Shown here: positions 1 to 6,561 of the stretch, in pieces
Position numbering within the stretch: position 1 is the first letter of the stretch
Layout of the letters: every line of letters starts with the position of its first letter
Source of the DNA: Pseudomonas sp.
GTDB taxonomy: Bacteria; Pseudomonadota; Gammaproteobacteria; Pseudomonadales; Pseudomonadaceae
Length of the DNA stretch: 24,079 nt
Direction of reading: 5' to 3'
Assembly: GCF_030147005.1 (NCBI RefSeq)
Contig: NZ_JASLAW010000116.1
Location: forward strand, 1 to 24,079
Made by a program: the position numbers and the translations under genes
The notes under the pieces: model-generated
The model's database searches: none
What the model saw: the letters and a program-made list of their open reading frames with translations, nothing else
What the model was told of the DNA's origin: nothing

Positions 1-311
1 TGGGTGCCGCTGTCATCCACCTGATGCTCGCGATAAGTCACCGTGGCGCCGCGTGCGTGCCGGTCAATCCCGGTCATTTCACTCAAGGTGATTTTCAACC
101 CTGGCCGCATCCCGCCCAGGCGCGTAAACAACGCATTGACCCCGGCCCTGTTGACCCGCGTACCGGTGGCCGGCGCGATCATGCTGAACTCGGGCGAGAA
201 GCGCGCCAGCAGATTTTCCAGCGTGCCCTCAGGCGCAACGCCGGCAAACCATTGCTCGATCTCGACGTGGGTCTGGATCACTTCTTCAAAAAAATCGCTG
301 TAGTCAATCAT
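1..311 (-). CDS. SnoaL/DUF4440-like protein, N-terminal part (runs off left edge)
   Basis: Reading the minus strand from the ATG at 311 gives an open frame that continues to the window edge, about 103 residues, beginning MIDYSDFFEEVIQTHVEIEQ. An N-terminal helix precedes a TLENLLARFSPEFSMIAP stretch, then TGTRVNRAGVNALFTRLGG and a beta-rich TVTYREHQV segment. This is the layout of small NTF2/SnoaL-like (DUF4440) proteins, a fold used by many small enzymes and binding proteins. The start overlaps the stop of the upstream MFS gene in the string ATGATTGA (304-311), which suggests translational coupling and one transcript. The family call is inferred from layout only; the substrate is unknown and the C-terminus is outside the window. 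Confidence 0.6.
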   Translation of the reverse strand, partial: MIDYSDFFEEVIQTHVEIEQWFAGVAPEGTLENLLARFSPEFSMIAPATGTRVNRAGVNALFTRLGGMRPGLKITLSEMTGIDRHARGATVTYREHQVDDSGT

Positions 312-1491
312 GCTCGGGCTCGCTGGAAGGGTGAAGCAGGCTGCGTATTCTGGACGCATCCAGGCGCAGCACTGCGAAAAGCGGCAACAGGGTCAAGGCT
401 GCCGCCATCGTGAAGGTTATGGCGAAAGAATCCAAGGCCGATAGCACAGCGCTGAGCACGGCTGCGCCCACGCAGAAACTCACTTGACGGTTGATATTCC
501 ACAAGGCGCTGGCGTGGCCCATGCGCTCGGCGCAGATATCCAGGAACGCCAGGGTCTGCGCGGTGCTGCTGCACAAGCTGCCGCCCAAGCCCATCAAAAC
601 GTAGGCCGCAATGAGCAAGGCCGGCTCGTTGAGTAACAGGATGCCGCCGCATTGCAGCGTCATGCCCGCCAGCAACAAGGGTTTGGGGCCGCAGCGATTG
701 AACAGTCGCTTGCTCAGGTAGATCGCCACGGCGGAGGCCAGCGCCCACGGCAACATGAGTGCGCCGGTCTGGGTGGCGTCGTACCCCAGGCCACGCACAT
801 ACAGGATGGCGACCAGGCTGGTGCCGATAAATACTCCGGGAATGCACAGATAGATCAGCATCGCCACGCGCAGCATCGGGCTGGCGGCCTGTTTGAAAAG
901 ACTGCTCAAGTCCAGTGGCGGACGCACGCTTGCACGCACGTCGGGTTTTATCCACAGCAGCGCCAGCAGTAACGTGATCAAGGCCATCGGCAGGTTGGCG
1001 TAGAAAATCCAGCGCCAGGACAGGCTGTCGACAATCAACCCGCCCAGCGTCGGGGACAGCGCCGGCACCAGCAAGGCCACCGACATCACCCGCGCTGTCA
1101 ATTGGCTGCGCTCGGCTGCTGGGAAGTATCGATAAGCCATGGCTTGCCCCACGGGAATCAGCAATCCGCCACCGAGCCCCTGCAAAGCGCGCCAGCCAAT
1201 CAACGTGTCGATTGAGCCGGCCTGGCCCACCATCACCGAGGCTCCGGCGAACAGCAGCAAGCTGGTGGCAATCAGCGTGCGCTCGCCCATGAGTGCGGCC
1301 AGCCACACACTCAAGGGAATGATCAGGGTCAGCCCGAGCATGTAAGCGTTGCTGATCCACGCCAGTTGAGTGACCGAGGCGTGCATTTCTCGGGCGATGT
1401 CCGGGTAGGCGACCGTGGCGACAAACATGTTTACCAGGTCTAGGGCAAAGCCCAGTAAAAAGATCGAGGCGACTTTCGAGCGGTAGGTCAT
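304..1491 (-). CDS. MFS transporter, drug-efflux (EmrB/QacA-like) type
   Basis: This 395-aa protein is almost entirely hydrophobic helices, about 12 membrane spans, and belongs to the major facilitator superfamily. The first half carries efflux-type signatures: a conserved D18 in helix 1 (FALDLVNMF), the helix 4 stretch RALQGLGGGLLIPVGQAM followed by AERSQ, and an antiporter motif C-like LVPALSPTLGGLI, which mark proton-driven exporters of small molecules. It is shorter than 14-helix DHA2 members. It ends overlapping a SnoaL-like gene and is transcribed away from the LysR regulator at 1603, with about 110 bp between their starts. That arrangement suggests the regulator controls it. The substrate cannot be read from sequence. 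Confidence 0.85.
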   Translation of the reverse strand: MTYRSKVASIFLLGFALDLVNMFVATVAYPDIAREMHASVTQLAWISNAYMLGLTLIIPLSVWLAALMGERTLIATSLLLFAGASVMVGQAGSIDTLIGWRALQGLGGGLLIPVGQAMAYRYFPAAERSQLTARVMSVALLVPALSPTLGGLIVDSLSWRWIFYANLPMALITLLLALLWIKPDVRASVRPPLDLSSLFKQAASPMLRVAMLIYLCIPGVFIGTSLVAILYVRGLGYDATQTGALMLPWALASAVAIYLSKRLFNRCGPKPLLLAGMTLQCGGILLLNEPALLIAAYVLMGLGGSLCSSTAQTLAFLDICAERMGHASALWNINRQVSFCVGAAVLSAVLSALDSFAITFTMAAALTLLPLFAVLRLDASRIRSLLHPSSEPEHD

Positions 1492-1565
1492 GAACGCGAT
1501 CCTGCGAATGAAGCGGGCAGGGTAGGTGGGATACGGCGCTTGGGCTACGTCGCTTTGCCTGCTAG

Positions 1566-1588
1566 TTTGTCAAAAATATTTTGACAAA
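1566..1588. promoter_or_regulatory. Perfect 10-bp dyad, probable LysR-type operator
   Basis: Arms TTTGTCAAAA (1566-1575) and TTTTGACAAA (1579-1588) are exact reverse complements separated by ATA. The dyad lies between the divergent MFS and LysR starts and its right arm runs into the AAAGGAGG ribosome-binding site (1586-1593) of the LysR gene. LysR-family regulators bind T-N11-A dyads in such divergent regions and usually repress themselves. Assignment to this particular regulator is inferred from position. Confidence 0.6.
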
Positions 1589-1602
1589 GGAGGGTGTGGC
1601 CG

Positions 1603-2460
1603 GTGGTCAGCCTGGATCGTTTCGACACTTTCAAAGCCGTTGTCGAGGCCGGCTCACTGACTGCGGCGGCGGATTTGCTTGGGCAAACACGCGCCGTGGT
1701 CAGCTTCAATTTCAAGCGCCTGGAGGCGGAGCTGGGGGTTACCCTGCTGACACGCAACACCCGCCAATTGGCGCTCACCGACGCGGGTGAGCGCTTCTAC
1801 TTGCGCTGCACCCGTATGCTCGAAGAAGCCCGCCTGGCGGTGGAAGAGGCCCGCTCCGAACACGCCCAGCTCAAAGGCACCCTGCGCATCACAACCACCG
1901 TCGAATATGCCCTGGCCGTCGTCGCTCCGACGGTGGAAGCCTTTCGCCGCCTGCACCCAGATCTGAATATCCACTTATCCACATCCTCTACCTACGCCGA
2001 TTTGATTTCCGAGCGTTTTGACGTGGCGATTCGCCTGGGGCGCTTGCTGGATTCCAACCACCGCGCCGTGCAGCTGTCGACCTTCGATGTGTTTGCCGTC
2101 GCGGCGCCGCAGTTCGCCGGGGTTCGAACCCTGGATGAGTTGGAGCAGGTGCCCAGGCTGGGCCATGGCCGCTTGTCCGAATTGAGCGTGACCGACCCCG
2201 GCGGCAATGAGCATCAATACCGCGCCGGTCCCGCCGCCTTGGTGGCCGACAGTGCATCGGTGCTCCAGGCGTTTGCCGTGCGGGGTCATGGCGTGGCGAT
2301 TCTGCCGCAATGGCTGGTGCAGCAGGATCTGGACGCAGGCAGGTTGGTGCGCGTGTTGACGGACCATCGCTTTGCGCCGCAAGGGGTCTATGCGATGTAT
2401 CCGGATACCCGGCATTTACCGCTGAAAGTGCGGTCGTTCATTGATTTTCTGAAGGGCTAA
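1603..2460 (+). CDS. LysR-family transcriptional regulator
   Basis: The product is 285 aa from the GTG at 1603. An N-terminal winged helix-turn-helix (DRFDTFKAVVEAGSLTAAAD, about residues 5-24, then LGVTLLTRNTRQLALTDAG) is followed by a periplasmic-binding-protein-like effector domain (LRITTTVEYALAVVAPTVEAF onward), as in the AaeR/DsdC-type branch of LysR regulators. The strong AAAGGAGG at 1586-1593 is 9 nt from GTG 1603; the in-frame GTG at 1594 touches the Shine-Dalgarno and is unlikely. The gene is divergent from the MFS exporter and probably regulates it. It overlaps the convergent SDR gene by 4 nt at the 3' end. No effector can be named. Confidence 0.9.
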   Translation: MVSLDRFDTFKAVVEAGSLTAAADLLGQTRAVVSFNFKRLEAELGVTLLTRNTRQLALTDAGERFYLRCTRMLEEARLAVEEARSEHAQLKGTLRITTTVEYALAVVAPTVEAFRRLHPDLNIHLSTSSTYADLISERFDVAIRLGRLLDSNHRAVQLSTFDVFAVAAPQFAGVRTLDELEQVPRLGHGRLSELSVTDPGGNEHQYRAGPAALVADSASVLQAFAVRGHGVAILPQWLVQQDLDAGRLVRVLTDHRFAPQGVYAMYPDTRHLPLKVRSFIDFLKG

Positions 2461-3269
2461 AGCCTGCCACCCAACCCAAAGCGCTTCTTCAACACCGTCT
2501 CAAGCAACCCCTTGGGCAACAGCGCCGCCATCAAGGGTAACGCTCGGCTGCCATTGCCCGAGCGCAGCAGGCGTGGTGGTTGCGCTTGCTGCACGGCCTT
2601 GAGCACATCCGCCGCAAATTCGCTGGCCGGGGTGGGCTTGTCCTGGGAGGCCTGGCTGCGCGCACGAATGCCCTCGCGCAACGGCCACCAGGGCGATTTT
2701 TCGTTGATCAACAGCTCGGCCTCGGCCCCGGCGTTCTTTGCAAAGCTTGTATCGATGGCGCCGGGCTGGACTTCCAGTACGCGCACGCCGAACGGTGCCA
2801 GTTCCATGCGCAGGGCATCGCTGAGTGCGTGCACGGCGGCTTTGGATGCGCAGTAGGCGCCGGCGAACGGTGTGACCAGCACGCCGGACACGCTGCCGAT
2901 ATTCACTACCAGGCCTTTGCGTGTGCGCAGGGCGGGAAACAGCGCCTGGGTCACGCCGACAATGGAAAACACATTGGTTTCGAATTGGCGCTGCATGGCT
3001 TCGGTGCCGCCGTCGAGCAGCGGGCCCATGGCGCCGTAACCGGCGTTGTTGACCAGCACGTCCAGTTCGCCCAGTTGTTCGGCCACGCGTTGCAAGGCGG
3101 CGCGGTCGTTGACGTCCAGTTGCACGGCGTTGAAACCTGCGGCGGCGAGGGCGGCGACATCGTCGGTGCGGCGGGCGCTGGCCCACACTTCATAGCCTGC
3201 GGCCTTGAAGGTATCGGCCAGGGCGCGGCCGATGCCGCTGGAGCAACCGGTGATCAGTACGTTGGGCAT
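2457..3269 (-). CDS. Short-chain dehydrogenase/reductase (SDR)
   Basis: A 270-aa classical SDR using NAD(P)H. Visible features are the Rossmann glycine motif TGCSSGIG (7-14), NNAG (74-77), N99, catalytic S126, and Y139-x3-K143 in YCASK. The region after GVRVLEVQPGAIDT is the variable substrate cap. R33/R34 after the second strand (ASARRTDD) favours NADP(H). The start has AAAGGA 7 nt upstream. It lies 14 bp downstream of a small membrane-protein gene on the same strand and is probably cotranscribed with it. Its stop overlaps the convergent LysR stop. The substrate is unknown. Confidence 0.9.
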   Translation of the reverse strand: MPNVLITGCSSGIGRALADTFKAAGYEVWASARRTDDVAALAAAGFNAVQLDVNDRAALQRVAEQLGELDVLVNNAGYGAMGPLLDGGTEAMQRQFETNVFSIVGVTQALFPALRTRKGLVVNIGSVSGVLVTPFAGAYCASKAAVHALSDALRMELAPFGVRVLEVQPGAIDTSFAKNAGAEAELLINEKSPWWPLREGIRARSQASQDKPTPASEFAADVLKAVQQAQPPRLLRSGNGSRALPLMAALLPKGLLETVLKKRFGLGGRL

Positions 3270-3283
3270 GGATCAGTCCTTTG

Positions 3284-3748
3284 TCAGTCCGAGAAGCTGC
3301 CTTGCAGGTGCTCGGCACGAAATTCCAGGGTTTGTGGGCGATAGCCGGGCCGCAGTGGCGGGGCGGGCAAGCAATCGTCCCAGGTGGCGCCGGCCTGCAA
3401 TTCGCCGGGGCCGCGATAACGTGGGGCGGCGTAGACGTTGTCGGCCAGGTTCACGGTGTCACCGGGTGCATAGGCGGCGACGCGCCAGCGCAGTTCGGTC
3501 AGCGGTACGTCGTTGCCGTTGTTGAGGGTCAATTTTAGTGGACGGTCGGCCGGGCACTCCTGGGGCGCGTAGGTGATGCGCAGTTCAAGACGGGCCAGTT
3601 GCGCGGCTTCGCGGTTGTCCAGCCACACCACCCACACCGCCACGAAACCCAGGCCGACGGCGGCAGCCAGCGACACCGGCAAGGCCCTGGCCGGATAGCG
3701 CAGCAGCAGAACCAGCCAGGTGATGATCAGCAACACACCGAAAAACAT
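3284..3748 (-). CDS. Small two-helix membrane protein of unknown function
   Basis: This 154-aa protein has two N-terminal membrane helices (about residues 2-17 and 23-42) separated by a short basic loop RYPAR. A soluble domain of about 110 residues follows, predicted periplasmic or outside. The soluble part is beta-rich (LELRITYAPQECPADRPLKLTL, TELRWRVAAYAPG) with two cysteines, C69 and C126, that could form a disulfide. It resembles conserved Pseudomonas hypothetical membrane proteins sometimes labelled 'multidrug transporter', but nothing in the sequence supports transport. It precedes the SDR gene by 14 bp. Confidence 0.7.
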   Translation of the reverse strand: MFFGVLLIITWLVLLLRYPARALPVSLAAAVGLGFVAVWVVWLDNREAAQLARLELRITYAPQECPADRPLKLTLNNGNDVPLTELRWRVAAYAPGDTVNLADNVYAAPRYRGPGELQAGATWDDCLPAPPLRPGYRPQTLEFRAEHLQGSFSD

Positions 3749-3949
3749 AACGACAACCTCGCACAGGGATCCAACATCCTACTCGTCGGGCGCCACGATT
3801 GCCTATTGCGCGGCGATGCTTTCAGGGGGCGCAGGCATCTATCTTCGACACAGGAACTGCATTTGTCGGGTTTGCCACAACGTAGTGACAAGGAGTGACC
3901 TGACAGCCAGGGAGGTACCCAACCGTAGATTTATGAAATCAGGTGCCTA

Positions 3950-4426
3950 ATGACCGTTTCCAGCATCGTCACACCCTTACTCACTTCACTCAGCGCACTG
4001 ACGGCCCCGCCACCTTCCGCCGTGGCGGCAGCAATCACTCAAGCGCCCAACCAGGAGGCCGGCGCGACGTCATTGCCACGTATGCAGAGCTTTGGGCTGA
4101 CGAACTTGCGACAGATTGTCATGCAAGGCGTCAACGACCACCTCAGTTCGCGCTTTTCCACGGCGCTTCACAACAACGAGACCAAAGAAAAAATCAAAGG
4201 AGCAGCCGTTGCGACAGGGGGGGCGATAATGCAAGGGGTCGCAAAGCAGATGGTCAAGTCGGGTAGTCCTACCGTGAAAATTTTCGGCGCAGCAGTCGCA
4301 TGGATGGGAAAGAGCGCCGAGGATATCGGCAGGAATCGATACGACAATGCGGGTAGCACCACTAACGATACCGGGACGTTTAACCGCTATGACCCAAAGA
4401 ACTGGGAAATAAAAACATCGCCGTAA
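3950..4426 (+). CDS. Hypothetical protein, 158 aa, not recognised
   Basis: The reading frame starts at ATG 3950 with a modest AGG-containing ribosome-binding region (ATCAGG, about 8-13 nt upstream). The N-terminus is a Ser/Thr/Pro/Ala-rich stretch of about 45 residues. A helical middle follows (LTNLRQIVMQGVNDHLSSRF), then a Gly/Ala-rich hydrophobic segment (GAAVATGGAIMQGVAKQM, then VKIFGAAVAWMG, about 84-118), and a polar Asn/Thr/Asp-rich tail ending in NRYDPKNW. There is no cleavable signal peptide. It is transcribed divergently from the small membrane protein at 3748 and lies just outside the prophage remnant. A low-complexity N-terminus plus a hydrophobic core could fit a secreted effector or membrane-active peptide, but that is speculation. 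It may be real but poorly conserved. Confidence 0.55.
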   Translation: MTVSSIVTPLLTSLSALTAPPPSAVAAAITQAPNQEAGATSLPRMQSFGLTNLRQIVMQGVNDHLSSRFSTALHNNETKEKIKGAAVATGGAIMQGVAKQMVKSGSPTVKIFGAAVAWMGKSAEDIGRNRYDNAGSTTNDTGTFNRYDPKNWEIKTSP

Positions 4427-4474
4427 TGTGATGCCGAGCACGAAAACTCGCGCTCTAATCTGAGATAAATCGCT

Positions 4475-4916
4475 TTAGATTTTTTGGCGAAAAACGCCGG
4501 TCGTAATACGGTCGCCGAAGTCGCCGAATTCAATGACGCCTTCCTCGCCGTCCGCCAGTTCGACGGGGCGCAGGCCTTCACTGCGGGCGGCTGGGCGCCG
4601 AGAAAGCCGACATGGCGCAGGTAGTACACGCCCGGTATTGGATTGTTGGCGGCGTCGGGGTGATAGAAGGAGGCGGAGATTTTTTGTAGCTGCCCTTGGC
4701 GATCTGTTGGGCGAACGCGGCGTCCACCTGCTGGGGCTCGGCCGTCAGGCCATGCGCGGAAGTCGATGGGGACTTGGCCCAACCTGCCGCCGGGGCTTCA
4801 TGCAAGGCAGGGTCGTAGGCGTGTACTGTGGCGGCGATATCCGACCCGCTGAAATCGAAGCTGGCGCCGTTCATGGCGGTGTGGGTGCCGGGCTTGAAGA
4901 TGTGCAGTGGTTTCAT
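4475..4916 (-). pseudogene. Mu-like phage gpI-type protease/scaffold protein, frameshifted and truncated
   Basis: Three segments in different frames read as one phage protein. The first is MKPLHIFKPGTHTAMNGASF through TAEPQQVDAAFAQQIAKGSYKK. A frameshift leads into KISASFYHPDAANNPIPGVY through QPPAVK, and a second leads into GLRPVELADGEEGVIEFGDF ending FRQKI and TAA at 4475-4477. This matches the N-terminal part of the Mu gpI-like phage peptidase that processes the capsid scaffold. A few residues also appear deleted after ALHEAP (normally a longer stretch before GWAKS). Only about 145 residues remain of a protein usually more than twice that length. It is dead as a protease and marks a degraded prophage with the gpF and portal fragments upstream. 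Confidence 0.8.
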
Positions 4917-5025
4917 GGCTATGCGCTTTGTGAAGACAGTGCATAGCCTGGACCTATAACGGGTCCAGAACTTTTAATCAGGTTTTAAGAGTGCAAAATT
5001 GGAAGTTATAAAGGGGCGCGCAAAC

Positions 5026-5280
5026 CTAAACTTTTTCTAGTGAGGTGTTAATGGCTCCTAGGGGGCCGTCGGTGACGACATATTTTACTCGGTCATTCAC
5101 TTGGAAGTTCCCTCCTTTATTAACAGGAATCTCGAGGTGCACGGCACCTGTCCCATCATCTGGCTGCACGGTCACTGTCCTGGATGTGGTCGTGCGCCCC
5201 GGCGCGACTTCTAACGTCACGGGGTTATTAACAGATTTAATTACACCTTGTTTAGTCGTTGTAGTGATTGGCTTTGCCAT
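5026..5280 (-). CDS. Small protein with cold-shock-domain-like pattern, inside prophage remnant
   Basis: An 84-aa protein, MAKPITTTTKQGVIKSVNNP onward. The ATG at 5280 has a clear AAGGAG (5288-5293) 7 nt upstream; a longer frame to 5304 lacks this. By eye it follows the cold-shock (CspA) pattern: GVIKSVNN resembles GTVKWFND, QPDDGTGAVHLEI resembles TPDDGSxDVFVHF, and FQVNDRVKYVVTDGPLGAIN resembles FxEGQxVxFEVxxGPKGxQAxN. The aromatic RNA-binding motifs RNP1 (KGFGFI) and RNP2 (VFVHF) are not conserved, so nucleic-acid binding would be altered or absent. It sits between gpF and gpI remnants, where Mu carries gpG, and is the only intact frame in the wreck. This could be an OB-fold moron gene. 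The family link is inference. Confidence 0.6.
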   Translation of the reverse strand: MAKPITTTTKQGVIKSVNNPVTLEVAPGRTTTSRTVTVQPDDGTGAVHLEIPVNKGGNFQVNDRVKYVVTDGPLGAINTSLEKV

Positions 5281-5598
5281 TTTCCATCTCCTTGGAATCC
5301 ACAATTTAAAAAGCTACGTGAAGAATTATCTCTCCTCGTCAAAATGAATTTGATAGGGATAACTGATGGTCAACAACTGTCAATGTTGACAGGTAGATGG
5401 CCAAAAATGAGCAAAATGACAACCGTTTGTCTCTTTCCGCTAGTCACCTTCCCATTCGTTTTTATCGTGCGGGGTAAATACAGTCGTGAACCGGCAACGT
5501 GAACACCTCTGCTTGGGTTTATAAAGCATTTACGGCGCAGATCACTGGGCCCAGGGATGAACCGGCGCCGCTCGGTGGCCTAAGGGGCTCTGATAGCG
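5281..5598. other. AT-richer gap upstream of the cold-shock-like gene
   Basis: No convincing gene is present. Base composition is clearly lower in GC than the alginate genes. The stretch probably carries the promoter for the gene starting at 5280. It includes a perfect 7-bp dyad at 5377-5392 (listed separately). Confidence 0.5.
5377..5392. promoter_or_regulatory. Perfect dyad CTGTCAA-TG-TTGACAG
   Basis: Two exact 7-bp inverted arms with a 2-bp centre lie 97 bp upstream of the start of the small cold-shock-like gene (5280). The compact 16-bp dyad is the size of a homodimeric repressor site, such as a phage repressor or GntR/MarR type. No regulator is present nearby. Confidence 0.35.
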
Positions 5599-6082
5599 TT
5601 ACACGCGGGCGGCACGTTTCAGGTATGCGAGGGCCAATTCCAGGATCGCCTCTTCGGCTTTACCCGCCGTGTCGGTTGTGCGTACCAGCGTCACCTGGGC
5701 GGTTCTGATTTCGCCCGTGCGTTTGTCGGTGCCGGTCTCTACGGTTTCTCTGGACACATGGCCCTGACTGGACACGACGGTGAGGCCACGACGCTTCACC
5801 GCAGACTCGGACAATGCAGTCACCCGGCAACGGCAGTTGAAGCCGTTGAGCGGGTAGATCGCCGACCACGCCGGGTCATCGTGACGGTACACCGTGCCGC
5901 CAAGGGCTCGGTGACTGGGTCGGGTTTTGTTATCCAGAATCGCCACATAGTGCCAGTACGGATGGGACTCGGCGGTTTCCTCCATTTCGGCCTTGCGACC
6001 AGCCATATAAGCGCTTTGCAGGTGGGTCTGGTAAATGGTCCTGAGCCTGCGCGGGCTGCCCAGTTGGAGGTGTTGAGCAACG
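5599..6082 (-). pseudogene. Mu gpF-like minor head protein (SPP1 gp7 family), truncated
   Basis: Read on the minus strand from about 6082, the frame begins abruptly with LQLGSPRRLRTIYQTHLQSA, then YMAGRKAEMEETAESHPYWH and YVAILDNKTRPSHRALGGTV, and continues to PLNGFNCRCRVTALSESAVK. This is the central signature of Mu gpF / phage head morphogenesis proteins, including the conserved D-x-R-x-x-H and the NGFNCRC motif. The N-terminal half (normally some 150 or more residues) is missing. The frame ends at 5599 with AILELALAYLKRAARV, which does not look like the normal C-terminus. The 5' edge abuts a probable portal fragment, indicating an internal deletion that fused two phage genes. Confidence 0.8.
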
Positions 6083-6195
6083 GCGCGAACGCCTGCTCGC
6101 TTTGCGCCTGGAGCTGCTCGGCGAGCAGGTTATCAATGGCCTGGTCCAACGCGGCCTGATCCAGAATCGGCTTGAGCGTTGCTTCGGCGAACTCG
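6080..6195 (-). pseudogene. Probable C-terminal fragment of Mu-like portal protein (gp29/DUF935)
   Basis: The minus-strand frame reads GPEFAEATLKPILDQAALDQ, then AIDNLLAEQLQAQSEQAFAP and LL, before joining the gpF-type sequence in another frame. A helical C-terminal tail of this kind, immediately before gpF, is what the Mu-like portal (DUF935) supplies in Mu gene order. The frame breaks further upstream (6196 onward). The fragment is short, so the identity rests mainly on position. Confidence 0.4.
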
Positions 6196-6271
6196 GGGCC
6201 AGCGGATGCGATTGGCGATCATTGCCCGCAACCAGCGCGCCCTGTTCGCGCCTCCAGATGATGAGTAGAGA

Positions 6272-6442
6272 GCGGGACAAAGGCGTCCCGCCAGAGGAAT
6301 CCTGGTCCCGGTCAGCGGCGATTGATCGCAGCCCATTCGCATTGCACTGGCTGCAACTCTATTTCAGAACTCCGCTCACCATGGACCGTTTTATCCCGGA
6401 GTGTCCCAGGTTTATCTCACACCACCCCTGGGATTTATCTCA
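6272..6442. repeat. Small inverted and direct repeats at the edge of the prophage remnant
   Basis: GCGGGAC (6272-6278) and GTCCCGC (6285-6291) form a perfect 7-bp hairpin with a 6-nt loop. Further on, CCCAGG (6405-6410) and CCTGGG (6427-6432) are inverted, and each is followed by the direct repeat TTTATCTCA (6411-6419 and 6434-6442). No gene is seen between the portal fragment and the terminator at 6491. The function is unknown; these may be remnants of phage regulatory sequence. Confidence 0.35.
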
Positions 6443-6490
6443 GTCCTAAACAGTAATGAGCGGCCCTCGGCCTGGACACCCACTGAACTG

Positions 6491-6550
6491 AAAAGCCCCC
6501 GCCCCCCCGACTGCGGATAGGGGACGCAGTCGGCGGGGCGGGGGCTTCTT
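6491..6550. terminator. Bidirectional rho-independent terminator of the alginate operon
   Basis: CGACTGCG (6508-6515) pairs with CGCAGTCG (6525-6532), and the outer stem AAGCCCCCGCCCC pairs with GGGGCGGGGGCTT, giving a stem of over 20 bp around a 9-nt loop. A short T-run follows on both strands: GGCTTTTC on the minus strand and GGCTTCTTTT on the plus strand. It lies 11 bp past the algA stop, closes the operon, and would also block transcription entering from the prophage side. Confidence 0.9.
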
Positions 6551-6561
6551 TTACGACTCGT

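Noticed and set aside
3720..3950. 76-codon plus-strand frame with CxxC-like cysteines before the 158-aa gene
   Set aside because: It begins inside the membrane-protein gene on the other strand, has no ribosome-binding site, and the cysteines form no recognisable zinc motif.
5424..5432. CCGTTTGTC, identical to a classical AlgR-binding core
   Set aside because: It lies in the prophage remnant, about 18 kb from the algD promoter and with no alginate gene downstream in the right orientation; a 9-mer match is expected by chance.
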